Translations under genes and position numbers: made by a program
From: Thermococcus sp.
GTDB lineage: Archaea; Methanobacteriota_B; Thermococci; Thermococcales; Thermococcaceae
Length of the DNA stretch: 5,466 bases
Reading direction: 5' to 3'
Assembly: GCA_027065835.1 (NCBI GenBank)
Contig: JAMONK010000238.1
Span: forward strand, 1-5,466
Notes under the pieces: generated by a model
Database searches by the model: none
What the model was told of the DNA's origin: nothing
The model's input: only the letters and a program-made list of their open reading frames with translations
Part shown: positions 1-4,777 of the stretch, in pieces
How positions within the stretch are numbered: the stretch's first letter is position 1
How the letters are laid out: every line of letters begins with the position of its first letter

Positions 1-3
1 CAG

Positions 4-25
4 TCCTCACGCTGAGGGCTGAGGA
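4..25. repeat. short inverted repeat beyond the phosphatase gene
   Basis: TCCTCA (4-9) pairs with TGAGGA (20-25); an alternative tighter hairpin is CCTCA (5-9) with TGAGG (13-17). It sits about 30 bp past the stop of the minus-strand phosphatase gene at the window edge. It could be a processing or termination element, or part of a neighbour outside the window. No U-rich tract follows on the minus strand, so a terminator call is not supported. No gene is visible in bases 1-54. Confidence 0.25.
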
Positions 26-54
26 TTTCCTATCCTATTCCCTACTTTTGTTCT

Positions 55-1173
55 CTAAATTAGACTTTGCCCCACCATGTTTCCAGGCTTTTCTATTCCA
101 AAGAAGTTCAGAACAGTTGGAGCAATGTCCATGAGGCCCGGCTCATCAAGCTTCACATGTTCAAAGCCCCAGAGAATCAGCGGAACCTTCAAAACGGGCT
201 CGTTCATTGAGCCGTGCATTCCCTTAACCCAGTGGCTCACACCCTTCATCCCCTTGCAGGTTCGGTGCGAGCAGAACCAGTAGCCGGGCTTGGCGGAGAC
301 TATCAGCTCGCCGCTGTTCGGAGTGTTGAGGTGCTCCAAATCCTCGCGGAAGAACACCTCCTTAACGCCCGGCGCCTTCCTCAGAACTTCAAAGGCGTCC
401 TCGACCTCGTTCGGGTCCCTCAGGTAAATGTGAACTCCCCCGCCCGAGGAAACGCGGAGCGTCTCGATTCCGTGCTTCCTGAGGTAGGTCTTCAAGTTTA
501 CCCACGTGTGAACCTCCTCCTGCCCGTGGTCCGCGAAGATTATGAAGGCGTATTCGTCTTTGAGGCGCTCCCATAGGGTTCTAACTGCAGTATCAACGGT
601 CTCAACGGCCTTTAGAGCCCCCTCACTCAGCGGCCCGTGGTCATGGCCCATGCCGTCTATCGAGGCGAAGTGAACGAGGAGTAAATCAGGCCCGCACTCC
701 TCGTGGAGGTAGAGGGCCGAGTTGAGAACCCAGGCATCTTTCCTCCAGTCCCTCCCGTGCTGCCTGTACATCTTGTCGCTCGCGAAGAAGGGGGGAAATA
801 TCCTGACGTCCGTTCCGCTGAAGGGGGGCATGGTGTATCCGGAGACACTGGCGGTTCTGACTCCCCTAGAGCGGAGGATGTCAACGACAGTTGGGGCCTT
901 TATGACCCTGTGGGGGTTGAAAGCGACCTCGTAGTCGTAGAAGTTAACCTTCCTGTCGGTTAAGCGGTCGTAGTAGCCATTCTCGACGACCCCGTGGTGC
1001 TTCGGCCATACCCCCGTCATCACGCTCGTGTGGACCAAGTCGGTTAGTGTCGGGAAGATGGAGTCAACCACCGCAAAGCTCCCGGTTTCGGCCAGTTCGC
1101 TCAGGAACGGCATGTGCTTGAGGTTGTAAACGCCGCAGCCGTCGAGGCTTACAAGGGCGAGCTTCTTCCGCAT
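55..1173 (-). CDS. alkaline-phosphatase-superfamily phosphodiesterase / nucleotide pyrophosphatase-like protein
   Basis: This encodes a 372-residue metal-dependent hydrolase of the type I phosphodiesterase/nucleotide pyrophosphatase branch of the alkaline phosphatase superfamily. The expected two-zinc-type ligands are all present: D11 (VSLDG), the nucleophile T44 in PTLTDLVHTSVMTG (41-54), D173 and H177 (SIDGMGH), D215-H216 (ADHG) and H320 (GMHGS). The C-terminal segment MDIAPTVLNFFG (348-359) is typical of the superfamily fold. There is no signal peptide or membrane helix, so it should act in the cytosol. The substrate cannot be read from sequence; a nucleotide or other phosphodiester is a reasonable guess, and phosphonate or phosphomonoester chemistry is not excluded. 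I start it at the ATG at 1173, not the upstream in-frame ATG at 1209, because GGAGG lies 7 nt before the former and the extra 12 residues would overlap the sRNA candidate. It lies 66 bp downstream of nreA on the same strand and has no TATA box in that gap. Transcription probably comes from the nreA promoter or the TATA near 1274. Confidence 0.88.
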   Translation of the reverse strand: MRKKLALVSLDGCGVYNLKHMPFLSELAETGSFAVVDSIFPTLTDLVHTSVMTGVWPKHHGVVENGYYDRLTDRKVNFYDYEVAFNPHRVIKAPTVVDILRSRGVRTASVSGYTMPPFSGTDVRIFPPFFASDKMYRQHGRDWRKDAWVLNSALYLHEECGPDLLLVHFASIDGMGHDHGPLSEGALKAVETVDTAVRTLWERLKDEYAFIIFADHGQEEVHTWVNLKTYLRKHGIETLRVSSGGGVHIYLRDPNEVEDAFEVLRKAPGVKEVFFREDLEHLNTPNSGELIVSAKPGYWFCSHRTCKGMKGVSHWVKGMHGSMNEPVLKVPLILWGFEHVKLDEPGLMDIAPTVLNFFGIEKPGNMVGQSLI

Positions 1174-1180
1174 TTCGAAA

Positions 1181-1185
1181 CCTCC
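1181..1185 (-). promoter_or_regulatory. Shine-Dalgarno site of the phosphatase gene
   Basis: The minus strand reads GGAGG, followed by TTTCGAA and the ATG at 1173. This strong site decides the start in favour of the internal methionine. It begins only 4 nt after the 3' stem of the predicted C/D box sRNA, so an RNP formed on a longer mRNA could sit against the ribosome binding site. Confidence 0.85.
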
Positions 1186-1189
1186 AATT

Positions 1190-1248
1190 GGTGTCAGCCT
1201 GACGTGCACTCATCACCGTTAAGTGGGATGGAGTGGTCATCATCCACC
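1190..1248 (-). ncRNA. candidate C/D box 2'-O-methylation guide sRNA overlapping the nreA 3' end
   Basis: Read on the minus strand, the order is: stem GGTG (1248-1245), box C ATGATGA (1243-1237), a 13-nt guide CCACTCCATCCCA (1236-1224), a degenerate D' box CTTA (1223-1220), a 3-nt spacer, box C' GTGATGA (1216-1210), a 12-nt guide GTGCACGTCAGG (1209-1198), box D CTGA (1197-1194) and stem CACC (1193-1190). The GGTG/CACC stem, a 3-nt bulge (G1244, A1243, T1242) and the tandem G-A pairs make a textbook kink-turn for L7Ae. This is the standard architecture of Thermococcales guide RNAs assembled with L7Ae, Nop5 and fibrillarin. The TATA at 1271-1278 lies about 25 bp before the 5' end. By the fifth-nucleotide rule the D guide should methylate the A at position 5 of CCUGACGUGCAC in rRNA or tRNA; I cannot name the target site. 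The D' box is the weakest element. The call rests on motif and spacing agreement, not on homology. Confidence 0.82.
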
Positions 1249-2508
1249 TGGGTTCTCTCTGTTCAGACGGTATATATTCCTTCCGAGCCACCCATCCAAG
1301 GTTCTCTGTCTCACGAGGCTTCCGAGGACGTAGCTGCGGGACAGGTACCTCTCGAACGGATGCTCAAGGCGCCTCTTTATGGCATCGAGGGCCTCGTTGA
1401 GCGTCTCGAAGCGTCCGACCAAGTTGCCCATCGCCTTCTTCACGCCAAGGCGGATCTGCCAGACGCCGACGGGGGCGTAGTACTCGGGGGTGACCTCACG
1501 GAAGACCACGGCCCTCGCCTGCCTCCTCCTGGCTCTAAGGGCTTCGAGAACGCTCAAGCGAGCGGCATGGTAAGCACCTGCGGTCTCCTTAACGTAGCCC
1601 TTCCTCCCGCGGAAGTCCTCGTAGTCGTGGATCACACTCGGCTCACTCGCACCGAATAGCGAGCCCTTAAGCCAGACCTCAAGGAGTTCGAAGGCATAGC
1701 TCGTGGGCATCAAGAGAACCGCGTAGCGGTTGCCCATGAACCTGTAGAAGTAAACCTCGTAGTCGTTTATCTCCGGGTTGTGCAGAATCTCACGCCGCAG
1801 GTTCTTTCCAATGGTGTCCTGGACGGCTGTGATGCTCCACCTCGTCGGGACGAGCCTCTTATCCAGACCCAGAAGACCCGCGGAGAGGAGCCTTATGATG
1901 TAGTACTCGTCGAAGCCCCAGTTGTATAGGCGCATTATAGCCGCTTCCGCCTTCAGCTCATCACTCACGACGTAGTCCGCCCTCCTCGGAATCTTGGGGT
2001 TCTCAGTGAGTTCAAAATCTAAAAGTTCCGCCTTCGGCCCGATAGGCGGTGCAAACTCGCTTGGAAGGACTTTCAGGACGGGCTTCCTTTTAAGGAGAAT
2101 CTCGCTGTCCACCGGCTTCACCGACATGGCCAGCTCCTGAACCTCACCCAAGACCCTAGCGCTCTTTCTGACGTGGATATCGGTTTTGGTCTCGCCCATG
2201 ACAAGCAGGGAGCGATAGTAGAGGATGTCCTTTATCGTCTTGTCCCCCCACTTCATCGGACTGTCAAGATAGTCCGTCTTCCCCTCAATTGGGGGGACGA
2301 GCGGGCCGATTCTAACCTCAGGATAACCGTACTCCCCCACGAAGATGCTTGGGGGTGAGGAGCCGAAGAGGTGGCGTTTGTTCAATTTTCTCTCGACGGT
2401 GCGGGCTACCCTAAACCTCTCAAGAATCGGGCAGGTCGGCCTCCCGCAGAGGAGTTTCCTGCCCTTGCAGACGGCACATAGTTTCGAGTTGAAGACAGGG
2501 GCGCTCAT
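1240..2508 (-). CDS. nreA: NreA archaeal DNA repair protein
   Basis: This 422-residue protein belongs to the archaeal Nre family, which has been linked to DNA-damage tolerance, including mitomycin C resistance in haloarchaea, and to PCNA. The N-terminus carries a zinc-finger-like cysteine set C11, C14, C21 and C26 (CAVC then CGRPTC), the family hallmark. It is followed by the conserved stretch PSIFVGEYGYPEVRIGPLVPP near residues 53-73. The central and C-terminal Nre domain fills the rest. The tail holds QRTLDGWL (401-408), which fits a PIP-box pattern (Q, L, then two hydrophobic/aromatic residues) with W407-L408 in the final positions. Length is normal for the family. The ATG at 2508 has no Shine-Dalgarno site, but a TATA box about 27 bp upstream predicts a leaderless or nearly leaderless mRNA. 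The gene ends with two tandem TGA codons (1242-1240, 1239-1237) that coincide with the C box of the sRNA. It diverges from the tRNA genes. Confidence 0.93.
   Translation of the reverse strand: MSAPVFNSKLCAVCKGRKLLCGRPTCPILERFRVARTVERKLNKRHLFGSSPPSIFVGEYGYPEVRIGPLVPPIEGKTDYLDSPMKWGDKTIKDILYYRSLLVMGETKTDIHVRKSARVLGEVQELAMSVKPVDSEILLKRKPVLKVLPSEFAPPIGPKAELLDFELTENPKIPRRADYVVSDELKAEAAIMRLYNWGFDEYYIIRLLSAGLLGLDKRLVPTRWSITAVQDTIGKNLRREILHNPEINDYEVYFYRFMGNRYAVLLMPTSYAFELLEVWLKGSLFGASEPSVIHDYEDFRGRKGYVKETAGAYHAARLSVLEALRARRRQARAVVFREVTPEYYAPVGVWQIRLGVKKAMGNLVGRFETLNEALDAIKRRLEHPFERYLSRSYVLGSLVRQRTLDGWLGRNIYRLNRENPGG
1269..1279 (-). promoter_or_regulatory. TATA box inside the nreA coding sequence, probably driving the sRNA
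   Basis: The minus strand reads AATATATACC (about 1279-1270) preceded by purine-rich GGAAGG, which resembles an archaeal BRE/TATA pair. Its centre near 1275 predicts transcription from about 1250, almost exactly the 5' end of the sRNA stem at 1248. It encodes the NreA residues N-I-Y near position 411-413, so the same bases serve as codons and promoter. It may also feed the downstream phosphatase gene. Confidence 0.65.
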
Positions 2509-2529
2509 CTGAGGAAGATAATCCGGAAG

Positions 2530-2540
2530 GGTATTTATGG
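2530..2540 (-). promoter_or_regulatory. TATA box of nreA
   Basis: The minus strand reads CCATAAATACC. Its centre is about 27 bp ahead of the nreA ATG, so transcription should begin at or within a few bases of the start codon. This agrees with the missing Shine-Dalgarno site. Confidence 0.65.
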
Positions 2541-2562
2541 TTTGCCGATACCTTAGGGGGTT

Positions 2563-2578
2563 CCAAAAAACTTAAAAA
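2563..2578 (+). promoter_or_regulatory. BRE/TATA promoter of the tRNA pair
   Basis: CCAAAAAA (2563-2570) followed by CTTAAAAA (2571-2578) resembles an archaeal BRE plus TATA element. The predicted start near 2600 gives a leader of roughly 13 nt before tRNA-Ser, to be removed by RNase P. No second promoter fits in the 19-nt gap before tRNA-Cys, so the two tRNAs are probably one transcript. Confidence 0.65.
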
Positions 2579-2612
2579 CCCTCCCCGGCTCATATAACCT
2601 GGGCACTGGAGT

Positions 2613-2698
2613 GCCGCGGTAGCCTAGCCTGGTAGGGCGCCGGCCTGCTAAGCCGGTGGCCGCTGGCCACAGGGGTTCAAATCCCCTCCGCGGCGCCA
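2613..2698 (+). tRNA. trnS-GCT: tRNA-Ser (anticodon GCT)
   Basis: This is a class II tRNA that decodes AGC/AGT serine codons. The acceptor stem is GCCGCGG (2613-2619) with CCGCGGC (2688-2694). The D stem is GCC/GGC (2622-2624, 2636-2638). The anticodon stem is CCGGC/GCCGG (2640-2644, 2652-2656), with loop CTGCTAA and anticodon GCT at 2647-2649. A long variable arm TGGCC-GCT-GGCCA (2657-2669), typical of tRNA-Ser, is followed by the T arm AGGGG-TTCAAAT-CCCCT. The discriminator is G2695, as expected for serine, and CCA (2696-2698) is encoded. All stems pair without mismatch, and no intron is seen. Confidence 0.97.
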
Positions 2699-2717
2699 AA
2701 TCTTCTTGGGTCCAAAC

Positions 2718-2792
2718 GCCGGGATAGCCTAGAGGCGAGGCGGTGGACTGCAGATCCGCTTTACGGGGGTTCAAATCCCCCTCCCGGCTCCA
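2718..2792 (+). tRNA. trnC-GCA: tRNA-Cys (anticodon GCA)
   Basis: The acceptor stem is GCCGGGA (2718-2724) with TCCCGGC (2782-2788). The D stem is GCC/GGC (2727-2729, 2739-2741). The anticodon stem is GTGGA/TCCGC (2743-2747, 2755-2759, with one G-T wobble), around loop CTGCAGA with anticodon GCA at 2750-2752. The T arm is GGGGG-TTCAAAT-CCCCC (2765-2781). The discriminator is T2789, the U73 identity base of tRNA-Cys, and CCA (2790-2792) is encoded. It follows tRNA-Ser after 19 nt and is probably cotranscribed with it. Confidence 0.97.
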
Positions 2793-2835
2793 CATCAGCC
2801 CTTTCTGACGAAAGCACTGGCGGGAATATTGTGCC

Positions 2836-2848
2836 TTTTTAAGTTTTT
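2836..2848 (+). terminator. oligo-T terminator after the tRNA pair
   Basis: Two five-T runs (2836-2840 and 2844-2848) separated by AAG lie 43 bp after tRNA-Cys. Archaeal RNA polymerase stops at such T tracts without needing a hairpin. The reverse strand reads CTTAAAAA, so this could also look like a minus-strand TATA, but nothing on that strand needs one. Confidence 0.5.
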
Positions 2849-2909
2849 GACTGGAAAAAGGGTTTCACTCGAACTCGCTCTTCGTTTGAGCGTTGTCATT
2901 TTCCAACAA

Positions 2910-2926
2910 GGCGTCCGGAGGACGCC
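2910..2926. repeat. perfect 7-bp hairpin
   Basis: GGCGTCC (2910-2916) and GGACGCC (2920-2926) flank a GGA triloop. No T tract follows, so it is not an obvious terminator. It may be part of an unidentified RNA or a protein-binding palindrome. Confidence 0.5.
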
Positions 2927-3041
2927 AGAATAAGCGTGGAACCGGATTAATGACCCGTTTTAAAGTTAAACCTCCCCACAGACAAGTTTCAGAGTGCACG
3001 CTTTATCTTGCAACCGTTTTAATAGAAAAGGGACTTTTGGT

Positions 3042-3060
3042 CAAGCTTTCTCAAAGCTTG
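3042..3060. repeat. perfect 8-bp hairpin or palindrome upstream of the MoaD-like gene
   Basis: CAAGCTTT (3042-3049), loop CTC, and AAAGCTTG (3053-3060) form a perfect inverted repeat preceded by ACTTTTGGT. It ends 24 bp ahead of the TATA box of the MoaD-like gene, a position that suits an activator site or an upstream transcript end. It contains the HindIII-like core AAGCTT on each arm. I have an uncertain recollection of similar palindromes in Thermococcales intergenic DNA. Confidence 0.5.
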
Positions 3061-3084
3061 GGATGAAGCGCATCGCCAGTGGAG

Positions 3085-3092
3085 TTTATAAA
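3085..3092 (+). promoter_or_regulatory. TATA box of the MoaD-like gene
   Basis: TTTATAAA is a consensus archaeal TATA box. Its centre near 3088 predicts transcription from about 3113, giving a leader of roughly 14 nt that still contains the ribosome binding site. Confidence 0.7.
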
Positions 3093-3115
3093 CGTCACGA
3101 AAGAATATTGCCCTT

Positions 3116-3123
3116 GGTGGTGA
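3116..3123 (+). promoter_or_regulatory. ribosome binding site supporting a GTG start
   Basis: GGTGGTGA matches the ideal GGAGGTGA at seven of eight positions and ends 3 nt before GTG 3127. It decides the GTG start, which otherwise could be missed; the next in-frame methionine is residue 7 and would cut the first beta strand. Confidence 0.75.
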
Positions 3124-3126
3124 GGA

Positions 3127-3330
3127 GTGATCAGGGTAAAGGTCATGGGAAGGGGAATAGAGAAGGAGATGGAGTGGAGGAAGGGTACGAAGGTCGCCGA
3201 CGTACTCCGTGAGATTGGCTTCAACACCGAAAGTGCGATAGCGAAGCTCAACGGCCGTGTTGCCCTTGAAGACGAGAACGTGAAAGATGGGGACTACGTT
3301 GAGGTTATCCCGGTAGTTTCCGGCGGCTGA
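3127..3330 (+). CDS. MoaD/ThiS/SAMP-like ubiquitin-fold sulfur carrier
   Basis: This 67-residue protein starts at GTG and has the pattern of a beta-grasp sulfur carrier or small archaeal modifier. It has a first strand IRVKVMG, then EMEWRKGTKVADVLREIGF with the expected strand-helix order, ALED in the middle, the DGDYVEVIPVVSGG ending, and a terminal Gly66-Gly67. In this family an E1-like enzyme adenylates the C-terminal glycine. It then carries sulfur as a thiocarboxylate for molybdopterin, thiamin or tRNA thiolation, or is joined to lysines of proteins. Which of these applies cannot be told from the sequence. It is about 15 residues shorter than most MoaD proteins and closer to ThiS in size. 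The gene stands alone with its own promoter; no E1, MoaE or thi gene is in the window. It converges on the aminotransferase gene. Confidence 0.9.
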   Translation: MIRVKVMGRGIEKEMEWRKGTKVADVLREIGFNTESAIAKLNGRVALEDENVKDGDYVEVIPVVSGG

Positions 3331-3340
3331 TCTTCTTTTT
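3331..3340 (+). terminator. T-rich terminator of the MoaD-like gene
   Basis: TCTTCTTTTT begins directly after the TGA stop. It is a pyrimidine/T tract of the kind that ends archaeal transcripts without a hairpin. Confidence 0.6.
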
Positions 3341-3357
3341 AACGACCAGCCGGAGGG

Positions 3358-3368
3358 AAAAAGAAAAG
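3358..3368 (-). terminator. T-rich terminator of the aminotransferase gene
   Basis: The minus strand reads CTTTTCTTTTT starting 13 nt after the aminotransferase stop codon. With the plus-strand tract at 3331-3340 it makes a compact two-way terminator between convergent genes. Confidence 0.6.
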
Positions 3369-3381
3369 ATGTACCAAGAAT

Positions 3382-4581
3382 TCACTCCGCAAGCCTCTTC
3401 CTCATGAAGGCCTCGAAGTTGTTCATGGCCTCCTCCAGGATCTCAACCGGCGGCAGGAAGACTATCCTGAAGTGCCAGTCGCCAGCGTAACCGAAGCCGG
3501 AGCCGTGAACGAAGAGCACGTGGGCATCGTGAAGGACATCCATAACGAATTCAAAGTCGTTCTTCCACTTGGAGCGCTCCTCTATCTTGGGGAAGATGTA
3601 GAACGCCCCCTGCGGTTTGGTAGTGCTTATCCCCGGAATCTCACTGAGGCGCCTGTAGATGTAGTCCCTTCTCTCCTTGAGCTTGGCCATGTACTCGTCG
3701 AGGTAGCCCATCGGACCCGTTAGGCCAGCAATGGCCGCAAACTGGGCGGGAGTGCTCGGGCATATCCTTATCCTGGCCATCTTATCTATCGCTTCCCTGA
3801 CCCCATTGAGCTTGCCCTCAGGGTCGACGTAGTAGAAGTAGCCGAGGCGCCAGCCGGTGGCGAAGTAGACCTTGGACATGCCGTTCATGACTATAACCGG
3901 GACATCCTTCGTGAGCGAACCGGGGGAGACGTGTTTTCCTTCGTAGGTCATGAGGTCGTATATCTCGTCGCTGATGACCGGAAGGTCGTACTCGCCTGCC
4001 AAATCAAGGATCTCCTTGACGGTCTTTTTCTCGTAGAGGGCTCCCGTTGGGTTGTTGGGGTTGATGACCGCTATGGCCTTCGTCCTCTCGTTAATCTTTT
4101 TCCTCATATCATCTATGTCCGGCTGCCACCCGTTCTCCTCAACAGTCAGGTACTCGTTGGCGATTCCGCCGTAGAACTTGACGAGGCCAACGTAGGGCGG
4201 ATAGCTGGGACTCGGGACGAGGATGTTGTCCCCCGGGTTGAGGAGGGCGCCGAATATGAACTGCAGTGCCTCGGTGACCGCCGCGGTGACGCGGACGTCG
4301 TCCGGGGTTATATCAACACCGTTCTTTTTCTTCTCGCGTTGGACGATGGCTTCGCGGGTCTCAGGAAGCCCCTCGCTTGTGCCGTAGTAGTTGTGGCCGT
4401 CCTGGATGGCCTTACAGTACGCGTCCCTCATATGCTTCGGTGGCTGGAAGTCGTATTTGCCCGGATCACCGATGTTAAGTCTTATGACATTTATCCCTCT
4501 TTTCTCAAGCTCCCTAGCTGGAATAACGACGTCCCTTATGGCGTACTCAATACCCATGGCCCTTTCGGATGGACGAATCAT
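3382..4581 (-). CDS. alanine aminotransferase (class I/II PLP enzyme)
   Basis: This 399-residue fold-type I aminotransferase most likely interconverts alanine plus 2-oxoglutarate with pyruvate plus glutamate in the cytosol. In Thermococcales this step forms alanine as an end product of peptide and sugar fermentation. From memory it is very close along its full length to the characterised P. furiosus enzyme, including the start MIR-S-RA. Visible features are NYYGTSEGLPE (64-74), NPNNPTG (174-180) with N177, SDEIY (204-208) with D205 and Y208 for the cofactor ring, the Schiff-base lysine K237 in NGMSK, R245 in GWRLGY, and R372 in HFR for the substrate carboxylate. I chose the ATG at 4581, not those at 4593 or 4662, because GGTGATT lies 4-5 nt before it and the family begins here. 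It has its own promoter and diverges from the LysO-like pair. A related 2-amino-acid specificity is possible but less likely. Confidence 0.95.
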   Translation of the reverse strand: MIRPSERAMGIEYAIRDVVIPARELEKRGINVIRLNIGDPGKYDFQPPKHMRDAYCKAIQDGHNYYGTSEGLPETREAIVQREKKKNGVDITPDDVRVTAAVTEALQFIFGALLNPGDNILVPSPSYPPYVGLVKFYGGIANEYLTVEENGWQPDIDDMRKKINERTKAIAVINPNNPTGALYEKKTVKEILDLAGEYDLPVISDEIYDLMTYEGKHVSPGSLTKDVPVIVMNGMSKVYFATGWRLGYFYYVDPEGKLNGVREAIDKMARIRICPSTPAQFAAIAGLTGPMGYLDEYMAKLKERRDYIYRRLSEIPGISTTKPQGAFYIFPKIEERSKWKNDFEFVMDVLHDAHVLFVHGSGFGYAGDWHFRIVFLPPVEILEEAMNNFEAFMRKRLAE

Positions 4582-4584
4582 TTC

Positions 4585-4591
4585 AATCACC
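4585..4591 (-). promoter_or_regulatory. Shine-Dalgarno site deciding the aminotransferase start
   Basis: The minus strand reads GGTGATT, complementary to the archaeal 16S rRNA tail, then GAA and ATG at 4581. It overlaps the alternative upstream ATG at 4593, arguing that the upstream one is not used. Confidence 0.7.
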
Positions 4592-4610
4592 ATTTTAATG
4601 GTATGGTCTT

Positions 4611-4623
4611 CACAATAAAAACC
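4611..4623 (-). promoter_or_regulatory. likely TATA box of the aminotransferase gene
   Basis: The minus strand reads GGTTTTTATTGTG. With its centre near 4618, transcription would start about 4593, leaving a 12-nt leader that carries the GGTGATT site. A competing TATA (TTTAAA core near 4651) would give a leader of about 45 nt. Confidence 0.5.
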
Positions 4624-4646
4624 TTCACATTGAACACGGGGAACAG

Positions 4647-4656
4647 CTTTAAAAAG
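4647..4656. promoter_or_regulatory. TATA-like element between the divergent genes
   Basis: CTTTAAAAAG has a palindromic TTTAAA core and can serve either strand. On the plus strand it predicts a start near 4677, matching the 5' end of the C/D-like RNA candidate. On the minus strand it would be an upstream aminotransferase promoter. Confidence 0.5.
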
Positions 4657-4674
4657 TGGCACCCGAAGGAATCT

Positions 4675-4739
4675 GGGCGATGACGATTAGCAAGCAAACT
4701 GAACGCTCACAGATGATGACGTGAACACCCTCCGAGCCC
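4675..4739 (+). ncRNA. weak C/D-box-like small RNA candidate
   Basis: The order is GGGC (4675-4678), C-box-like GCGATGA (4677-4683, one mismatch), D' box CTGA (4699-4702), exact C' box ATGATGA (4713-4719), 12-nt guide CGTGAACACCCT (4720-4731), D-like CCGA (4732-4735) and GCCC (4736-4739), which pairs with GGGC. A TATA box lies about 25 bp before the 5' end. Against it, both outer boxes deviate, the D'-C' spacer is long (10 nt), and the GGGC/GCCC stem leaves no 3-nt kink-turn bulge. It could instead be structured leader sequence of the LysO-like operon. Confidence 0.35.
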
Positions 4740-4745
4740 CTCGAT

Positions 4746-4755
4746 AATTTTATTA
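4746..4755 (+). promoter_or_regulatory. TATA box of the LysO-like operon
   Basis: AATTTTATTA is centred about 27 bp before ATG 4778. With no Shine-Dalgarno site ahead of that ATG, the mRNA is probably leaderless. Confidence 0.6.
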
Positions 4756-4777
4756 GCCTTAAGAGCCATCTCGATGC

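Larger units (their letters stand above)
2793..3084. other. intergenic region without a convincing gene
   Basis: Between tRNA-Cys and the MoaD-like gene I see no credible coding sequence. The longest plus-strand candidate outside the gene's own upstream overlap is a 38-codon frame at 2950-3066, with no ribosome binding site. The region holds the T-rich terminator, two perfect hairpins (2910-2926 and 3042-3060), and AT-rich TATA-like patches near 2957-2968 and 3016-3023. No C/D box set was found. It could encode a small RNA of a class I cannot recognise or be the decayed remains of older sequence next to tRNA genes. Confidence 0.5.

Noticed and set aside
1174..1209. Twelve-residue N-terminal extension of the phosphatase from ATG 1209
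   Set aside because: It lacks a ribosome binding site, precedes the family's usual start just before the first beta strand, and falls in the sRNA region. The internal ATG has a strong GGAGG.
1114..1659. Plus-strand open frame of 181 codons opposite the nreA end and phosphatase start
   Set aside because: It is antisense to two recognisable genes, with no ribosome binding site and no recognisable domain.
1947..1966. GTGATGA followed closely by CTGA on the minus strand inside nreA
   Set aside because: The boxes are one base apart with no guide-length spacer and no pairing stem, and they encode ordinary NreA residues.
2553..2795. Minus-strand open frame of 80 codons across the tRNA genes
   Set aside because: It is made of the complements of two intact tRNA genes, so it is a chance frame.
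2950..3066. Plus-strand open frame of 38 codons starting at ATG 2950
   Set aside because: It has no ribosome binding site and no well-placed promoter, and its end is built from the palindrome at 3042-3060. Nothing suggests a protein.
2994..3212. Plus-strand open frame of 72 codons overlapping the MoaD-like gene start
   Set aside because: It overlaps the well-supported GTG-started gene in another frame and has a low-complexity Gly/Lys/Arg/Glu-rich tail typical of a shadow frame.
3931..4683. Long plus-strand open frame of 250 codons opposite the aminotransferase
   Set aside because: It lies antisense to a clear enzyme gene. Its residues mirror the third-position GC bias of that gene, and no family features or start signals appear.
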